A DNA stretch of 42,352 nt from Bacteroidota bacterium. Its GTDB lineage: Bacteria; Bacteroidota; Bacteroidia; Flavobacteriales_F; PHOS-HE28. This document shows positions 29,871 to 38,801 of this stretch, one piece after another. The stretch covers positions 1 through 42,352 of the forward strand of contig JAFEAI010000106.1 in the NCBI GenBank assembly GCA_018266475.1, given 5' to 3'. Within the stretch, counting starts at the first letter, position 1. The number at the start of each line of letters is the position of its first letter. The position numbers were made by a program, and so were the translations under genes. The notes under the pieces were generated by a model. It saw only the letters and a list, made by a program, of their open reading frames with translations. It was not told where the DNA came from and ran no database searches.

Positions 29871-30290
29871 TTAAGCGTCAAGGTCTTCTCGTTGCACGAA
29901 CTTGGTTCGGATCGGGAGCTTCTGGGCGGCCAGGCGCAGGGCCTCGCGGGCCGTCTCCACCGGCACCCCGTCCACTTCGAAGATGATCCGGCCTGCGCGG
30001 GTTACGGCCACCCAGTGGTCCAGTGAGCCCTTGCCCTTGCCCATCCGCACTTCGGCCGGCTTGCTGGTGACCGGCTTGTCCGGGAACACCTTGATCCACA
30101 CCTGGCCTTCACGCTTCATTTCCCGGGTGAGCGCCACACGGGCGGCCTCGATCTGCCGCGAGGTGAGCCATACGCTCTCCATCGCCTTCAGTCCGTAGGA
30201 TCCCAGGGCTACGCGATGGCCGCGCTGGGATTCGCCCTTCATGCGGCCCTTGTGCATATTGCGGCGCCGGCTGCGCTTTGGTTGCAACAT
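29871..30290 (-). CDS. rplP: 50S ribosomal protein L16
   Basis: A 139-residue L16: [20 protein letters not shown], then [20 protein letters not shown] and [21 protein letters not shown]16 helps place tRNA in the A site. The Arg of the KGKGS region region is kept as Arg-Met-Gly in VRMGKGKGS. It starts two bases after the rpsC stop, so the two are probably translated together. Confidence 0.97.
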   Translation of the reverse strand: MLQPKRSRRRNMHKGRMKGESQRGHRVALGSYGLKAMESVWLTSRQIEAARVALTREMKREGQVWIKVFPDKPVTSKPAEVRMGKGKGSLDHWVAVTRAGRIIFEVDGVPVETAREALRLAAQKLPIRTKFVQREDLDA

Positions 30291-30292
30291 GG

Positions 30293-31081
30293 TTATTGGT
30301 TATTTGTGCGGTTTCCTCCACGATTTCCTCCACGGCGCTCGCCTCCGCGGTGCTCACCGCCTCCGCGGCGCTCTCCGCCCCCGCGGCGTTCTCCGCCCGC
30401 CGGGCGCATGCCCGCCGGACCCTTGGCCTGGCCCTGGTTCGGGCTCAGGTCGCGCTTGCCGTACACTTCTCCGCGCATGATCCAGCACTTCACCCCGATG
30501 CGCCCCATTTTGGTGTGCGCCTCGGCGATGGCGAAGTCGATGTCCGCACGCAGGGTGTGCAACGGCACGCGGCCCTCGCGGTACTTCTCGGTGCGGGCGA
30601 TCTCCGCGTTGTTCAGGCGGCCGCTCACCTGCACCTTGATGCCTTCGGCACCCATGCGCATGGTGCTGGCCACGCTCATCTTCATGGCACGGCGGAAGCT
30701 GATGCGCCCTTCCAGTTGGCGGGCGATGCTGTCGGCCACCAAACGGGCGTCCAGCTCGGGCCGCTTGATCTCGAAGATGTTGATCTGCACGTCCTTGCCC
30801 GTGAACTTCTTGAGTTCCTCGCGCAATTTGTCCACTTCGGATCCGCCGCGGCCGATGATCACGCCGGGGCGTGCGGTGTTGATCGTCACCGTCACCAGCT
30901 TCAGGGTGCGCTCGATCACGATCTTCGACACGCTGGCCTTCTTCAGGCGCGCCATCAGGTACTGGCGGATCTTCTCGTCCTCCACCAGCTTATCGGCGTA
31001 GTTGTTGCCGCCGTACCAGTTGCTGTCCCAGCCTTTGATCAGGCCCAGGCGCTGGCCGATCGGGTGTGCTTTCTGTCCCAT
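30293..31081 (-). CDS. rpsC: 30S ribosomal protein S3 with RGG-rich C-terminal tail
   Basis: A 262-residue S3. The N-terminal part [20 protein letters not shown] and the KH domain with [17 protein letters not shown] are standard, as is the C-terminal domain with [20 protein letters not shown] and [20 protein letters not shown]. From about residue 229 to the end the protein is a low-complexity tail of GERRGGG-type units, encoded by 30296-30397. E. coli S3 has 233 residues and no such tail. S3 is at the mRNA entry of the small subunit. The start overlaps the rplV stop by one base. Confidence 0.97.
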   Translation of the reverse strand: MGQKAHPIGQRLGLIKGWDSNWYGGNNYADKLVEDEKIRQYLMARLKKASVSKIVIERTLKLVTVTINTARPGVIIGRGGSEVDKLREELKKFTGKDVQINIFEIKRPELDARLVADSIARQLEGRISFRRAMKMSVASTMRMGAEGIKVQVSGRLNNAEIARTEKYREGRVPLHTLRADIDFAIAEAHTKMGRIGVKCWIMRGEVYGKRDLSPNQGQAKGPAGMRPAGGERRGGGERRGGGEHRGGERRGGNRGGNRTNNQ

Positions 31082-31500
31082 TATGCGTTGTTCTCGGCGG
31101 TTTGACCAGGTGCGGCGTCCACGATCAGGGTGACGTGGTTGCTGCGCTTCACCATGCGGTAGGCGCGGCCTTGCGGGGCGGGCAGCATGCGCTTGAGGCC
31201 CGTGCTCTCGTCCACCATCACGGTCTTCACGATCAGCTTGGTGTCGCCGGCCTTGCGCCCTTCGTTCTTGGCTTCCCAGTTGGCAATGGCGCTCAGCAGG
31301 AGCTTCTCCATCGGCTTGCTGGCATGGCGGGTGCTGTAGCGCAGCAGGCCCAGGGCCCGCTCCACTTCCACGCCGCGGATGATGTCGGCCACCTGGCGCA
31401 TCTTCCGGGGGCTGGTGGGCACCTTCCTCAGGCTGGCCACCGCCACGGCCTTCTTGGCCTCCTTCCGCTTGTCAGCGGCTATTTTCTTGCGCGATCCCAT
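31081..31500 (-). CDS. rplV: 50S ribosomal protein L22
   Basis: A 139-residue L22: [20 protein letters not shown], then [33 protein letters not shown] and the tunnel hairpin near [21 protein letters not shown]22 lines the exit tunnel. The ATG at 31500 is right; the open frame extends upstream through rpsS but that part reads as non-family sequence. It begins 2 bases after the rpsS stop. Confidence 0.97.
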   Translation of the reverse strand: MGSRKKIAADKRKEAKKAVAVASLRKVPTSPRKMRQVADIIRGVEVERALGLLRYSTRHASKPMEKLLLSAIANWEAKNEGRKAGDTKLIVKTVMVDESTGLKRMLPAPQGRAYRMVKRSNHVTLIVDAAPGQTAENNA

Positions 31501-31502
31501 GC

Positions 31503-31772
31503 TTACTTCTTGTTGTTGCCGGAGTGGCCGCGGAAGGTCCGCGTGGGCGCGAACTCGCCCAGTTTGTGCCCTACCATGTTCTCGGTGACGTACACCGGAA
31601 TGAATTTGTTCCCATTGTGCACCGCGAAGGTGAGCCCCACGAACTCGGGGGTGATGGTGCTGGCCCGCGACCAGGTCTTCAGAACGGATTTCTTTCCGCC
31701 CTGCTGCATATCGGTGACCCGCTTGGCCAGCTTGTAGTGGACGAAGGGGGGTTTCTTGAGTGAACGGCTCAT
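31503..31772 (-). CDS. rpsS: 30S ribosomal protein S19
   Basis: An 89-residue S19: [40 protein letters not shown] and the C-terminal [21 protein letters not shown]19 forms a head complex with S13. It lies 14 bases after rplB and two before rplV. Confidence 0.97.
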   Translation of the reverse strand: MSRSLKKPPFVHYKLAKRVTDMQQGGKKSVLKTWSRASTITPEFVGLTFAVHNGNKFIPVYVTENMVGHKLGEFAPTRTFRGHSGNNKK

Positions 31773-31786
31773 CTGCTCTCGGGTGA

Positions 31787-32623
31787 TCAGGCCACCTTGT
31801 GGTTGGCCCGCTGAATAATGAACTTGTTGGAGATACGCTTGGGCGCACGGGTTTTCTTGCCCTTGGCCAAGAGGCCCTTGCGGCTGCGCGGGTGCCCGCC
31901 CGATGCGCGGCCCTCACCACCGCCCATCGGGTGGTCCACCGGGTTCATGGCCACGGCACGGGTGCGCGGACGGCGCCCTTGCCAGCGGGTGCGGCCCGCC
32001 TTGCCGCTGCGCTGCAGCATGTGCTCGGCATTGCCCACCACGCCCACCGTGGCCATGCAGGCTACCAGTACCATGCGCACCTCGCCGCTCGGCATCTTCA
32101 GCGTGGCATAGCGCCCCTCGCGGGCGTTCAGCTGGGCAAAAGTGCCTGCGCTGCGCGCAAAGGAACCGCCCTTGCCGGGCTGCAGCTCCACGTTGTGCAC
32201 CAGCGTGCCCAGCGGGATCTCCGCCAGGGGCAGCGCGTTGCCCACCTCGGGGGGCACGCCCTTGCCGCTGATGATGGTTTGGCCCACCTTCAGCCCGCCG
32301 GGGGCCAGGATATAGCGCTTCTCACCGTCCGGGTAGTGTACCAGGGCGATGTTCGCGCTGCGGTTCGGATCGTATTCGATGGTCTTCACCACGCCCGAAA
32401 TGCCGGCCTTGTCCCGCTTGGTGTCGATCAGGCGGTAGCGTTGCTTGTGACCGCCGCCGATGTAGCGCATGGTCATCTTGCCGCTGTTGTTGCGGCCACC
32501 GCTCTTGTTCACACGGCCGCGCAGCAGGCTGGGCTCGGGGGTGCCGGAGGTCACCACCTCAAAATCCACCGCCACCTTGTGACGGGTGCCGGCGGTAACA
32601 GGGTTCATTTTACGGATTCCCAT
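31787..32623 (-). CDS. rplB: 50S ribosomal protein L2
   Basis: A 278-residue L2 of usual length: [40 protein letters not shown], and the C-terminal [20 protein letters not shown], which carries the conserved His near the peptidyl transferase centre. L2 supports subunit joining and catalysis. It begins 21 bases after rplW. Confidence 0.98.
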   Translation of the reverse strand: MGIRKMNPVTAGTRHKVAVDFEVVTSGTPEPSLLRGRVNKSGGRNNSGKMTMRYIGGGHKQRYRLIDTKRDKAGISGVVKTIEYDPNRSANIALVHYPDGEKRYILAPGGLKVGQTIISGKGVPPEVGNALPLAEIPLGTLVHNVELQPGKGGSFARSAGTFAQLNAREGRYATLKMPSGEVRMVLVACMATVGVVGNAEHMLQRSGKAGRTRWQGRRPRTRAVAMNPVDHPMGGGEGRASGGHPRSRKGLLAKGKKTRAPKRISNKFIIQRANHKVA

Positions 32624-32644
32624 GATCTATTGCTTGTTCAGGGA

Positions 32645-32938
32645 TCAGAGGTTGCTGTAGAAGTCGATGCTCTCGCCCTTTTCCAGGGTCACGATCGCCT
32701 TTTTCCAAGTGCTGGTGGCCCCGCGCAGGATGTTGTTCTTGGTGTAGCGCGTGCGCTCCTTGCCCCGCACGATCATCGTGCGGATGCCGGTGACCTTCAC
32801 GTTAAACTCCTTCTCCACGGCATTACGAATCTCCACCTTGTTGCTGTGCAGGCCCACCACGAAACCGTAACGGCCCTCCTTCTCGCTCTGGGCCGCCATC
32901 TTCTCGGAGATGAGGGGCCGGATGATGATGCTGCTCAT
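32645..32938 (-). CDS. rplW: 50S ribosomal protein L23
   Basis: A 97-residue L23: IIIRPLISEKMAAQSEKEGR, VVGLHSNKVEIRNAVEKEFN and VRGKERTRYTKNNILRGATS. L23 at the tunnel exit docks trigger factor and SRP. Its ATG follows the rplD stop with no gap at all (32938/32939). Confidence 0.97.
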   Translation of the reverse strand: MSSIIIRPLISEKMAAQSEKEGRYGFVVGLHSNKVEIRNAVEKEFNVKVTGIRTMIVRGKERTRYTKNNILRGATSTWKKAIVTLEKGESIDFYSNL

Positions 32939-33574
32939 TTAGGACTGCTTGATAAGGGTGGATTCCAGCGGGGCGATCGCATCCACGGCGATCAGCACCC
33001 GGTTGGCGTTCATGATGTCGTACGTGTTCACCTCCGCTGCGGTCACCACGCGCGCACCTTGGATGTTGCGCATGCCCAGCAGCACGTTGTCGTTCTTGGC
33101 GGCCAGCACCAGCAACGCCTTGCGGCCGCTAAGCCCGAAGGCCTTGAGCAGTTCCGCGTACGCCTTGGTCTTGCCGCCCTCCATGCCCTTGCCGTCAAGC
33201 ACCGAGATGGAGCCGCTCTTGGCCTTGTGCGCCAGCGCGCTGCGGCGGGCCAGGTCCTTCACTTTCTTGTTCAGCTTGAAGTGGTAGTCCCGGGGTTCGG
33301 GGCCGAACACCCGTGCGCCGCCCTTGAGCAGCGGGCTCTTGATGGAGCCGCGGCGGGCGCCGCCCGTCCCCTTCTGGCGGAAGAGCTTCTTGGTGGAACC
33401 GCTCACTTCGCTGCGCTCCAACGTGTTGGCCGTGCCTTGGCGGCGGTTGGCCAGGTGCTGCTTCACGTCCAGCCAAATGGCGTGGTCGTTCGGCTCCACG
33501 CCGAACACCGCATCGCTCAGCTTGGCCTTCTTGCCGGTGGACTTGCCGTCCGCGCTGTGGATCTCCAGTTCCAT
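32939..33574 (-). CDS. rplD: 50S ribosomal protein L4
   Basis: A 211-residue L4: MELEIHSADGKSTGKKAKLS, then the tunnel loop SGSTKKLFRQKGTGGARRGS, SPLLKGGARVFGPEPRDY and the C-terminal domain with ANRVLIAVDAIAPLE. The ATG at 33574 is chosen over one at 33595, which would overlap rplC and adds a non-family heptad. L4 lines the tunnel opposite L22 and in E. coli represses the S10 operon. Confidence 0.97.
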   Translation of the reverse strand: MELEIHSADGKSTGKKAKLSDAVFGVEPNDHAIWLDVKQHLANRRQGTANTLERSEVSGSTKKLFRQKGTGGARRGSIKSPLLKGGARVFGPEPRDYHFKLNKKVKDLARRSALAHKAKSGSISVLDGKGMEGGKTKAYAELLKAFGLSGRKALLVLAAKNDNVLLGMRNIQGARVVTAAEVNTYDIMNANRVLIAVDAIAPLESTLIKQS

Positions 33575-33575
33575 T

Positions 33576-34193
33576 TTACTTCCAGAGGATAACATAGGTG
33601 CCCTTGGACCCAGGTACGGACCCTTCGACCACCATGAGGTTCTTTTCCTTGTCGATCTTCACCACGCGCAGGTTCTCGGTGGTCACCTTGTTGCCGCCCG
33701 TGCGGCCGGCCATGCGCAGGCCCTTGAACACGCGCGAGGGCGTGGAGGAGCCGCCCAGGGATCCCGGAGCGCGCGAACGGTCATGCTGGCCGTGGGTGCT
33801 TTCGCCCACGCCTGAGAAGCCGTGGCGCTTTACCACACCCTGGAAGCCCTTCCCCTTGCTGGTGGAGGTGACCGTGATGTAGCTGCCTTCCTCAAAGATG
33901 CCCAGGTCCACCTTGTCCCCCTGCTTGAGCTCCTCCTCGAATTCCTTGAACTCGTGGGTCTTCACCTTGGGGGTGGTGCTCGCCTTCTTGAAGTGGCCGA
34001 TGGCCGCTGCCGTGGCGTTCTTCTCGCGGCGCTCACCGTAGCCCAGCTGCACGGCCTTGTAGCCGTCCTTCTCCACGGTCTTCACTTGGGTCACCACATT
34101 GGGACCCGCTTCCAGCACGGTGCAGCCCAGCAGGTTGCCCTCCGTGTCGTAGAGGCTGGTCATGCCGACCTTTTTTCCGATCAATCCGCTCAT
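33576..34193 (-). CDS. rplC: 50S ribosomal protein L3
   Basis: A 205-residue L3: MSGLIGKKVGMTSLYDTEGN, GKGFQGVVKRHGFSGVGEST, HGQHDRSRAPGSLGGSSTPS and MAGRTGGNKVTTENLRVVKI. The GQ of HGQHDR is the site methylated in E. coli L3. L3 is an early large-subunit assembly protein close to the catalytic centre. It lies 19 bases after rpsJ. Confidence 0.97.
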   Translation of the reverse strand: MSGLIGKKVGMTSLYDTEGNLLGCTVLEAGPNVVTQVKTVEKDGYKAVQLGYGERREKNATAAAIGHFKKASTTPKVKTHEFKEFEEELKQGDKVDLGIFEEGSYITVTSTSKGKGFQGVVKRHGFSGVGESTHGQHDRSRAPGSLGGSSTPSRVFKGLRMAGRTGGNKVTTENLRVVKIDKEKNLMVVEGSVPGSKGTYVILWK

Positions 34194-34212
34194 CGCTTTC
34201 TCTTGTTATGCG

Positions 34213-34518
34213 TCAGACCTTGATCTCCACGTCCACGCCGCTGGGCAGTTCAAGCTTCATCAGCGCGTCGATGGTCTTGCTGCTGGAGCTGTAGATGTCC
34301 ATCAGGCGCTTGTAGCTGCACAGTTGGAACTGCTCGCGGGCCTTTTTGTTCACGTGCGGCGAGCGCAGCACCGTGAAAATGCGCTTGTGCGTGGGCAAGG
34401 GTATGGGGCCGCTGACCACGGCACCCGTGCTCTTCACCGTCTTCACGATCTTCTCGGCGCTCTTGTCGACGAGGTTGTGGTCGTAGGACCGCAACTTGAT
34501 CCGGATCTTCTGGGTCAT
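34213..34518 (-). CDS. rpsJ: 30S ribosomal protein S10
   Basis: A 101-residue S10: [40 protein letters not shown] and the closing [16 protein letters not shown]10 is in the head of the small subunit and joins NusB in antitermination complexes. It begins 7 bases after fusA, with no tuf gene between, so the str and S10 gene sets form one unit here. Confidence 0.97.
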   Translation of the reverse strand: MTQKIRIKLRSYDHNLVDKSAEKIVKTVKSTGAVVSGPIPLPTHKRIFTVLRSPHVNKKAREQFQLCSYKRLMDIYSSSSKTIDALMKLELPSGVDVEIKV

Positions 34519-34525
34519 CTGGAGC

Positions 34526-36637
34526 TTAGGCTTTGGCTGTCGCTTTTCCTTTCACCTTGGCCAGCACGGCCTCGGTGATGTTGTTGGGCGCTTGTTCGTA
34601 ATGGCTGAACTCCATGGTGCTGCTGGCGCGGCCGGAGCTCAGGGTGCGCAGGGAAGTGACGTACCCGAACATTTCGCTCAGGGGCACGATGCCCTTCACG
34701 GCCTTGGCGCCGCTGCGGTCCTCCATGCCTTGGATCTGGCCGCGGCGACGGTTGAGGTCGCCCACGATGTCGCCCATGTTCTCCTCGGGGGTGATCACTT
34801 CGATCTTCATGATCGGCTCCAGCAGGATGGGCTTGGCCTTGGGCAGTGCATTGCGGAATGCCGCCTTGGCGCAGATCTCGAAGCTCAGCGCGTCGGAGTC
34901 CACATTGTGGAAGCTGCCGTCGTAGAGGGTCACCTTCAGGCTTTCCATGGGGAAGCCCGCCAGCACGCCGTTCTGCAGCGATGCCGCAAAGCCTTTCTGC
35001 ACCGGCTGGATGAACTCCTTGGGGATCACCCCGCCCTTGATCTCGTCCACAAACTCCAGCCCGGTCTTCTCGGGGTCCGTCTGCGGTTCGATGCGCACGT
35101 GGATGTCGGCGAACTTACCGCGGCCACCGGTCTGCTTCTTGTACAGCTCACGGTGCTCCACCGTGCCGGTGATGGCCTCCTTGTACTTCACTTGGGGCGC
35201 GCCCTGGTTGCATTCCACCTTGAACTCGCGCTTGAGGCGGTCCACCAGGATGTCCAGGTGCAGTTCGCCCATGCCGCTGATCACGGTTTGGCCGGTTTCA
35301 TCGTCCGTGGCCACCTTGAAGGTGGGGTCCTCCTCGGCCAGCTTGGCCAAGGCCTGCCCCATCTTGTCCAAGTCGGCCTGCGTCTTGGGCTCAATGGCAA
35401 TGCCGATCACCGGCTCGGGGAAGCTCATGCTCTCGAGGATGATCTGCTTGTTCTCGTCGCACAGGGTATCGCCGGTGCGGATGTCCTTGAAGCCCACCGC
35501 AGCGCCGATATCGCCCGCTTCGATCACCTCCACGGGGTTCTGCTTGTTGGAGTGCATCTGGAAGATGCGGCTGATGCGCTCCTTCTTGCCGGTGCGCATG
35601 TTCTGCACGTAGCTGCCGGCATCCACCTTGCCGCTGTAGCAGCGGAAGAAGGCCAGGCGGCCCACGAAGGGGTCGGTGGCGATCTTGAAGGCCAGGGAGG
35701 ACATGGGTTCGTCCACGTTCGGCTTGCGGGTAATCTGCTCGCCGCTATCGGGGTCCGTGCCGATCACGGCCTCAATGTCCACCGGGCTGGGCAGGTAGGC
35801 CATCACGGCGTCCAGCATGGTCTGCACCCCCTTGTTCTTGAAGGAGGAGCCGCAGAGCACGGGGGTGATGGTCATGTTGATGGTGCTGATGCGGATGGCG
35901 TTCATGATCTCGGCCTCGGTGAGGCTGTCGGGATCGCTGAAGTACTTCTCCATCAGCTTGTCGTCGCTTTCGGCCACGGCTTCGATCAGCTTGTCGCGCC
36001 ACTCCTTCACGGATTCCTTCAGGTCTTCCGGAATGGGCACTTCGGTCCAGGTCATGCCCTGGTCGGCCTCGTTCCATACCATGCCGCGGTTGTTCACCAG
36101 GTCCACCACGCCCTTGAAATCCGCTTCGGCGCCGATGGGCACCTGCAGGGGCACGGGGCGTGCGCCGAGGCGCGACTTGATCTGCCCGATGACGTTGAAG
36201 AAATCCGCACCGCTGCGGTCCATCTTGTTCACGAAGCCGATGCGGGGCACCTTGTACTTGTTGGCCTGGCGCCACACGGTCTCGCTCTGGGGCTCCACCC
36301 CGCCCACGGCGCAGAAGAGCGCCACGGCACCGTCGAGCACGCGCAGGCTGCGCTCCACCTCCACGGTGAAATCCACGTGGCCCGGGGTGTCGATCAGGTT
36401 GATCTTGTACTTGTTGCCGCGGTAGTTCCAGTAGGTGGTGGTGGCAGCGCTGGTGATGGTGATTCCGCGCTCCTGCTCCTGGACCATCCAGTCCATGGTG
36501 GCCGCGCCATCATGCACCTCGCCCAGCTTGTGGGTGAGGCCGGTGTAGTAAAGGATGCGCTCGGAAGTGGTCGTCTTCCCGGCATCGATGTGCGCCATGA
36601 TGCCGATGTTGCGCGTGAAATGAAGGTCGCGTGCCAT
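34526..36637 (-). CDS. fusA: Elongation factor G
   Basis: A 703-residue translocase GTPase. G-domain motifs: AHIDAGKTT (15-23), RGITI, DTPGH and NKMD. Later domains include the conserved [19 protein letters not shown] and the domain IV/V stretch with [23 protein letters not shown] moves tRNA and mRNA through the ribosome after peptide transfer. The ATG at 36637 ([20 protein letters not shown]) is taken; the reading frame extends further upstream into rpsG without family similarity. It lies 16 bases after rpsG. Confidence 0.98.
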   Translation of the reverse strand: MARDLHFTRNIGIMAHIDAGKTTTSERILYYTGLTHKLGEVHDGAATMDWMVQEQERGITITSAATTTYWNYRGNKYKINLIDTPGHVDFTVEVERSLRVLDGAVALFCAVGGVEPQSETVWRQANKYKVPRIGFVNKMDRSGADFFNVIGQIKSRLGARPVPLQVPIGAEADFKGVVDLVNNRGMVWNEADQGMTWTEVPIPEDLKESVKEWRDKLIEAVAESDDKLMEKYFSDPDSLTEAEIMNAIRISTINMTITPVLCGSSFKNKGVQTMLDAVMAYLPSPVDIEAVIGTDPDSGEQITRKPNVDEPMSSLAFKIATDPFVGRLAFFRCYSGKVDAGSYVQNMRTGKKERISRIFQMHSNKQNPVEVIEAGDIGAAVGFKDIRTGDTLCDENKQIILESMSFPEPVIGIAIEPKTQADLDKMGQALAKLAEEDPTFKVATDDETGQTVISGMGELHLDILVDRLKREFKVECNQGAPQVKYKEAITGTVEHRELYKKQTGGRGKFADIHVRIEPQTDPEKTGLEFVDEIKGGVIPKEFIQPVQKGFAASLQNGVLAGFPMESLKVTLYDGSFHNVDSDALSFEICAKAAFRNALPKAKPILLEPIMKIEVITPEENMGDIVGDLNRRRGQIQGMEDRSGAKAVKGIVPLSEMFGYVTSLRTLSSGRASSTMEFSHYEQAPNNITEAVLAKVKGKATAKA

Positions 36638-36653
36638 GTACTGTTCGTGTGGA

Positions 36654-37118
36654 TCAGAAGCGGAAGTGGCTGAAGGCCTTGTTGGCCTCGGCCATCTTGT
36701 GTACCTCCTCCTTCTTTTTGAATGCGGCGCCCTCTTCCTTGGCGGCGGCCATGATCTCGTTGGCAAGGCGCTGCTCCATGCTGCGCTCGTTGCGCTTGCG
36801 GCTATAGCCGATCAGCCACTTCATGGCCAGGCTTTCCTTGCGGTTTTCGCGCACGGGCTGGGGGATCTGGAAGTTGGCCCCGCCCACCCGGCGGCTGCGC
36901 ACCTCCACTTGGGGGGTGACGTTCGCCAGGGCCTTGCGGAAGATCTCCAGGCCGTCCTCGCCGCTCTTCTCGCTCACCAGGTCGAGGGCTCCGTAGAAGA
37001 TGTCGAACGACTTGCTCTTCTTGCCGTCGTACATCAGGTTGTTCACGAACCTGGTGACCTGCACCTCCCCGAACTTGGGGTCGGGCAGGGTGTTGTGCTT
37101 TGCTGCTTTCTTACGCAT
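36654..37118 (-). CDS. rpsG: 30S ribosomal protein S7
   Basis: A 154-residue S7: [60 protein letters not shown] and [19 protein letters not shown]7 starts assembly of the head of the small subunit, and in E. coli it represses the str operon. It lies 18 bases after rpsL. Confidence 0.97.
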   Translation of the reverse strand: MRKKAAKHNTLPDPKFGEVQVTRFVNNLMYDGKKSKSFDIFYGALDLVSEKSGEDGLEIFRKALANVTPQVEVRSRRVGGANFQIPQPVRENRKESLAMKWLIGYSRKRNERSMEQRLANEIMAAAKEEGAAFKKKEEVHKMAEANKAFSHFRF

Positions 37119-37136
37119 CGTGCTTGATCCGTTCGA

Positions 37137-37538
37137 TTACTTCTTCTTGGCGGTGGCCGGTGCGCCGGCCTTCTTGCGCTTGGTGCCGTACTTGCTGCGG
37201 CGCTGGTTGCGGCCCTCCACGCCGGAGGTGTCCAGCACCCCGCGTACGATGTGGTACTTCACCCCCGGAAGGTCCTTCACCCTGCCACCGCGCACCAGCA
37301 CAATGCTGTGCTCCTGCAGGTTGTGCCCCTCCCCTCCGATGTAGGCGATCACCTCCATCTTGTTCGAGAGGCGCACCTTGGCCACCTTGCGAAGCGCCGA
37401 GTTCGGCTTTTTCGGGGTGGTGGTGTACACCTTGGTGCAGACGCCGCGGCGCTGCGGGCATTCGGCCAAGGCCACCGACTTGCTCTTGAAAGTCGGGGTC
37501 TGGCGCCCTTTCCGGATCAACTGTTGGATCGTTGGCAT
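37137..37538 (-). CDS. rpsL: 30S ribosomal protein S12
   Basis: A 133-residue S12. The decoding loops [13 protein letters not shown] (Lys43 unchanged, where many streptomycin-resistance changes occur) and [13 protein letters not shown] (Lys88, Asp89 in place) are intact. S12 checks codon-anticodon fit. The ATG at 37538 ([15 protein letters not shown]) is standard; a start at 37631 would lie upstream of the promoter's expected transcript start. It is the first gene of the run of 33 genes that ends at rplQ. Confidence 0.97.
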   Translation of the reverse strand: MPTIQQLIRKGRQTPTFKSKSVALAECPQRRGVCTKVYTTTPKKPNSALRKVAKVRLSNKMEVIAYIGGEGHNLQEHSIVLVRGGRVKDLPGVKYHIVRGVLDTSGVEGRNQRRSKYGTKRKKAGAPATAKKK

Positions 37539-37601
37539 GAAGCTCCGTTTCTCCTGTTTATCTACGATGCGCCTCCACAGGGGGTGGCGAAAATCGGGCT
37601 G

Positions 37602-37631
37602 CAAATGTAGGCTTTTCCCGCTTTCAACCAA
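37602..37631 (-). promoter_or_regulatory. Promoter of the rpsL to rplQ run
   Basis: On the minus strand a TTGG (37628-37631), 18 bases and then TACATTTG (37602-37609, fitting TAnnTTTG) make a Bacteroidota-type promoter. Transcription would begin near 37595, giving a leader of about 57 bases before the rpsL ATG. Confidence 0.6.
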
Positions 37632-37784
37632 CGCCTGTTAGGTAAATTCCTCCGCACTCCACCTTGTAGCGCCTTTCAGCCCACCCCGACCGGCACTCTA
37701 AGCTATGTCACATATTGCTGTTTATCAATTTGTTACACTACACTTCACACCCCCTATCAGCCCTCCCTTGCCAGGTTGCCACTT
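37632..37784. other. Intergenic stretch between divergent rpsL and Fic promoters
   Basis: The gap between the two divergent start codons is 294 bases. Its middle (about 37700-37740) is noticeably more AT-rich than the rest of the window. Beyond the two promoters described separately I see no gene, tRNA or clear hairpin in it. Confidence 0.6.
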
Positions 37785-37814
37785 TTTGAATTTCCGACCT
37801 GTGGCATACATTTG
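37785..37814 (+). promoter_or_regulatory. Promoter of the Fic-family gene
   Basis: TTTG (37785-37788), 18 bases, then TACATTTG (37807-37814) match both Bacteroidota boxes, the best promoter in the window. Transcription would begin near 37821, inside the palindrome at 37815-37834, leaving a very short leader before the ATG at 37833. Confidence 0.65.
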
Positions 37815-37834
37815 ATGGCATCATTTGATGCCAT
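37815..37834. promoter_or_regulatory. Perfect palindrome over the Fic gene start (putative operator)
   Basis: Arm ATGGCATCA (37815-37823), two central T, arm TGATGCCAT (37826-37834): nine perfect pairs. It directly follows the -7 element, spans the expected transcription start and ends in the proposed ATG. A third half-site, GGCATACA (37803-37810), lies within the -7 element, and GGCAT(A)CATTTGATG is repeated in tandem at 37803-37817 and 37817-37830. Confidence 0.65.
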
Positions 37835-38798
37835 GTCGGTCCTTACCAGCTATTCCCTCACCCCCCGCACCCTGTCCTTGCTGGCCTCCATCTCAGAGCG
37901 GCTGGGGGAGGTGAATGCCGCGCACCTGCACCACCCCCCGCCCCTGCTCCGGCGGGCACACCGCGTAAGCACCATCCACGCCACACTGGCCTTGGAGGAC
38001 AATCCGCTGGACCGCAACGTGATCGCCGAGCTGCTGGGAGGCCGCGCGCCGGCCATGGCCGTTCCGGCCGAGCTGGAAGTGGTGAACACCAGCCGGTTGT
38101 ACGACATGCTCCCCAAGCTGGACCCCTCCTCCGGCCAGGACCTGCGGGCGGCACATGGCGAGCTTATGCACGGCCTGGCGCTGGACCCCGGCAAATACAG
38201 GACCGGCCCGTTGGAGGTGGTGTACGGCGACCGGCCCGGCAAGCGCAAGGCCGGCGGCGGCAACATTTCCAGCCAGGTGGAACGGCTGCTGCACTTTGTG
38301 CAATACGACGAGGCCCCCCTGCTGATCCTGAGCTGCGTGCTGCATTTCGGGCTGGCCCACATCCGCCCGTTCACCGCAGGCAACGGGCGCATTGCACGCC
38401 TTTGGCAGAAGCTGATGCTTATGCAGCAATGGCCCGTGTTCTCCTTTCTTCCGGTGGAAGGTTTTATCGCCGAGCACCGCGCGGGCTACTATGCCGCCCT
38501 GGAGCATGCCGACCGGCAGGAGGATTGCGGCGCCTTCATCACCTTCCTGATGGAGCGCATCGATGAGGCCCTGCATGAGCTGCTGAGCCGGGAACGCACC
38601 GTGCTCGCACCCCAGGACCGGCTCTCCGCCTTCCTGCTGGCCCGTGACCGGGGCCGCTTCACCCGCAAGGACTACCGCCGTATGTTCCCCGAGCTTTCCA
38701 CGGCCACCACCAGCCGCGACCTGGCCGGGGCCGTGCGCGAGGGCAGGCTGCTGCGCACCGGCACGGGGCGGGTGGCCTGGTACCGGCCTGCGGGTTGA
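37833..38798 (+). CDS. Fic-domain protein with altered catalytic motif and C-terminal winged helix
   Basis: A 321-residue protein. An N-terminal helical part carries an inhibitory-helix-like motif TLALEDN (51-57; class II Fic proteins have S/T-x-x-x-E-G/N). The Fic core follows, with motif HIRPFTAGNGRIAR at 176-189. Typical Fic enzymes read HPFxDGNGR; here the catalytic His is Arg178 and the acidic residue is Ala182, while the GNGR phosphate loop and Arg189 are kept. AMP transfer is therefore doubtful. The C-terminus (about 255-318, FTRKDYRRMFPELSTATTSR) resembles a winged helix that could bind DNA. Starts at 37776 and 37815 are also in frame; 37833 is chosen because of the promoter position. 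It converges on the Omp85-like gene (3 bases apart). Family call firm; activity unknown. Confidence 0.85.
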   Translation: MSVLTSYSLTPRTLSLLASISERLGEVNAAHLHHPPPLLRRAHRVSTIHATLALEDNPLDRNVIAELLGGRAPAMAVPAELEVVNTSRLYDMLPKLDPSSGQDLRAAHGELMHGLALDPGKYRTGPLEVVYGDRPGKRKAGGGNISSQVERLLHFVQYDEAPLLILSCVLHFGLAHIRPFTAGNGRIARLWQKLMLMQQWPVFSFLPVEGFIAEHRAGYYAALEHADRQEDCGAFITFLMERIDEALHELLSRERTVLAPQDRLSAFLLARDRGRFTRKDYRRMFPELSTATTSRDLAGAVREGRLLRTGTGRVAWYRPAG

Positions 38799-38801
38799 CC
38801 G

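Noticed and set aside
31799-33592. Plus-strand open frame of 597 codons
   Set aside because: Antisense to rplB, rplW and rplD.
34496-36673. Plus-strand open frame of 725 codons
   Set aside because: Antisense to fusA; mirrors it almost end to end.
37575-37587. Hairpin in the rpsL leader as an attenuator
   Set aside because: Only four paired bases (CCAC/GTGG); too weak to call.
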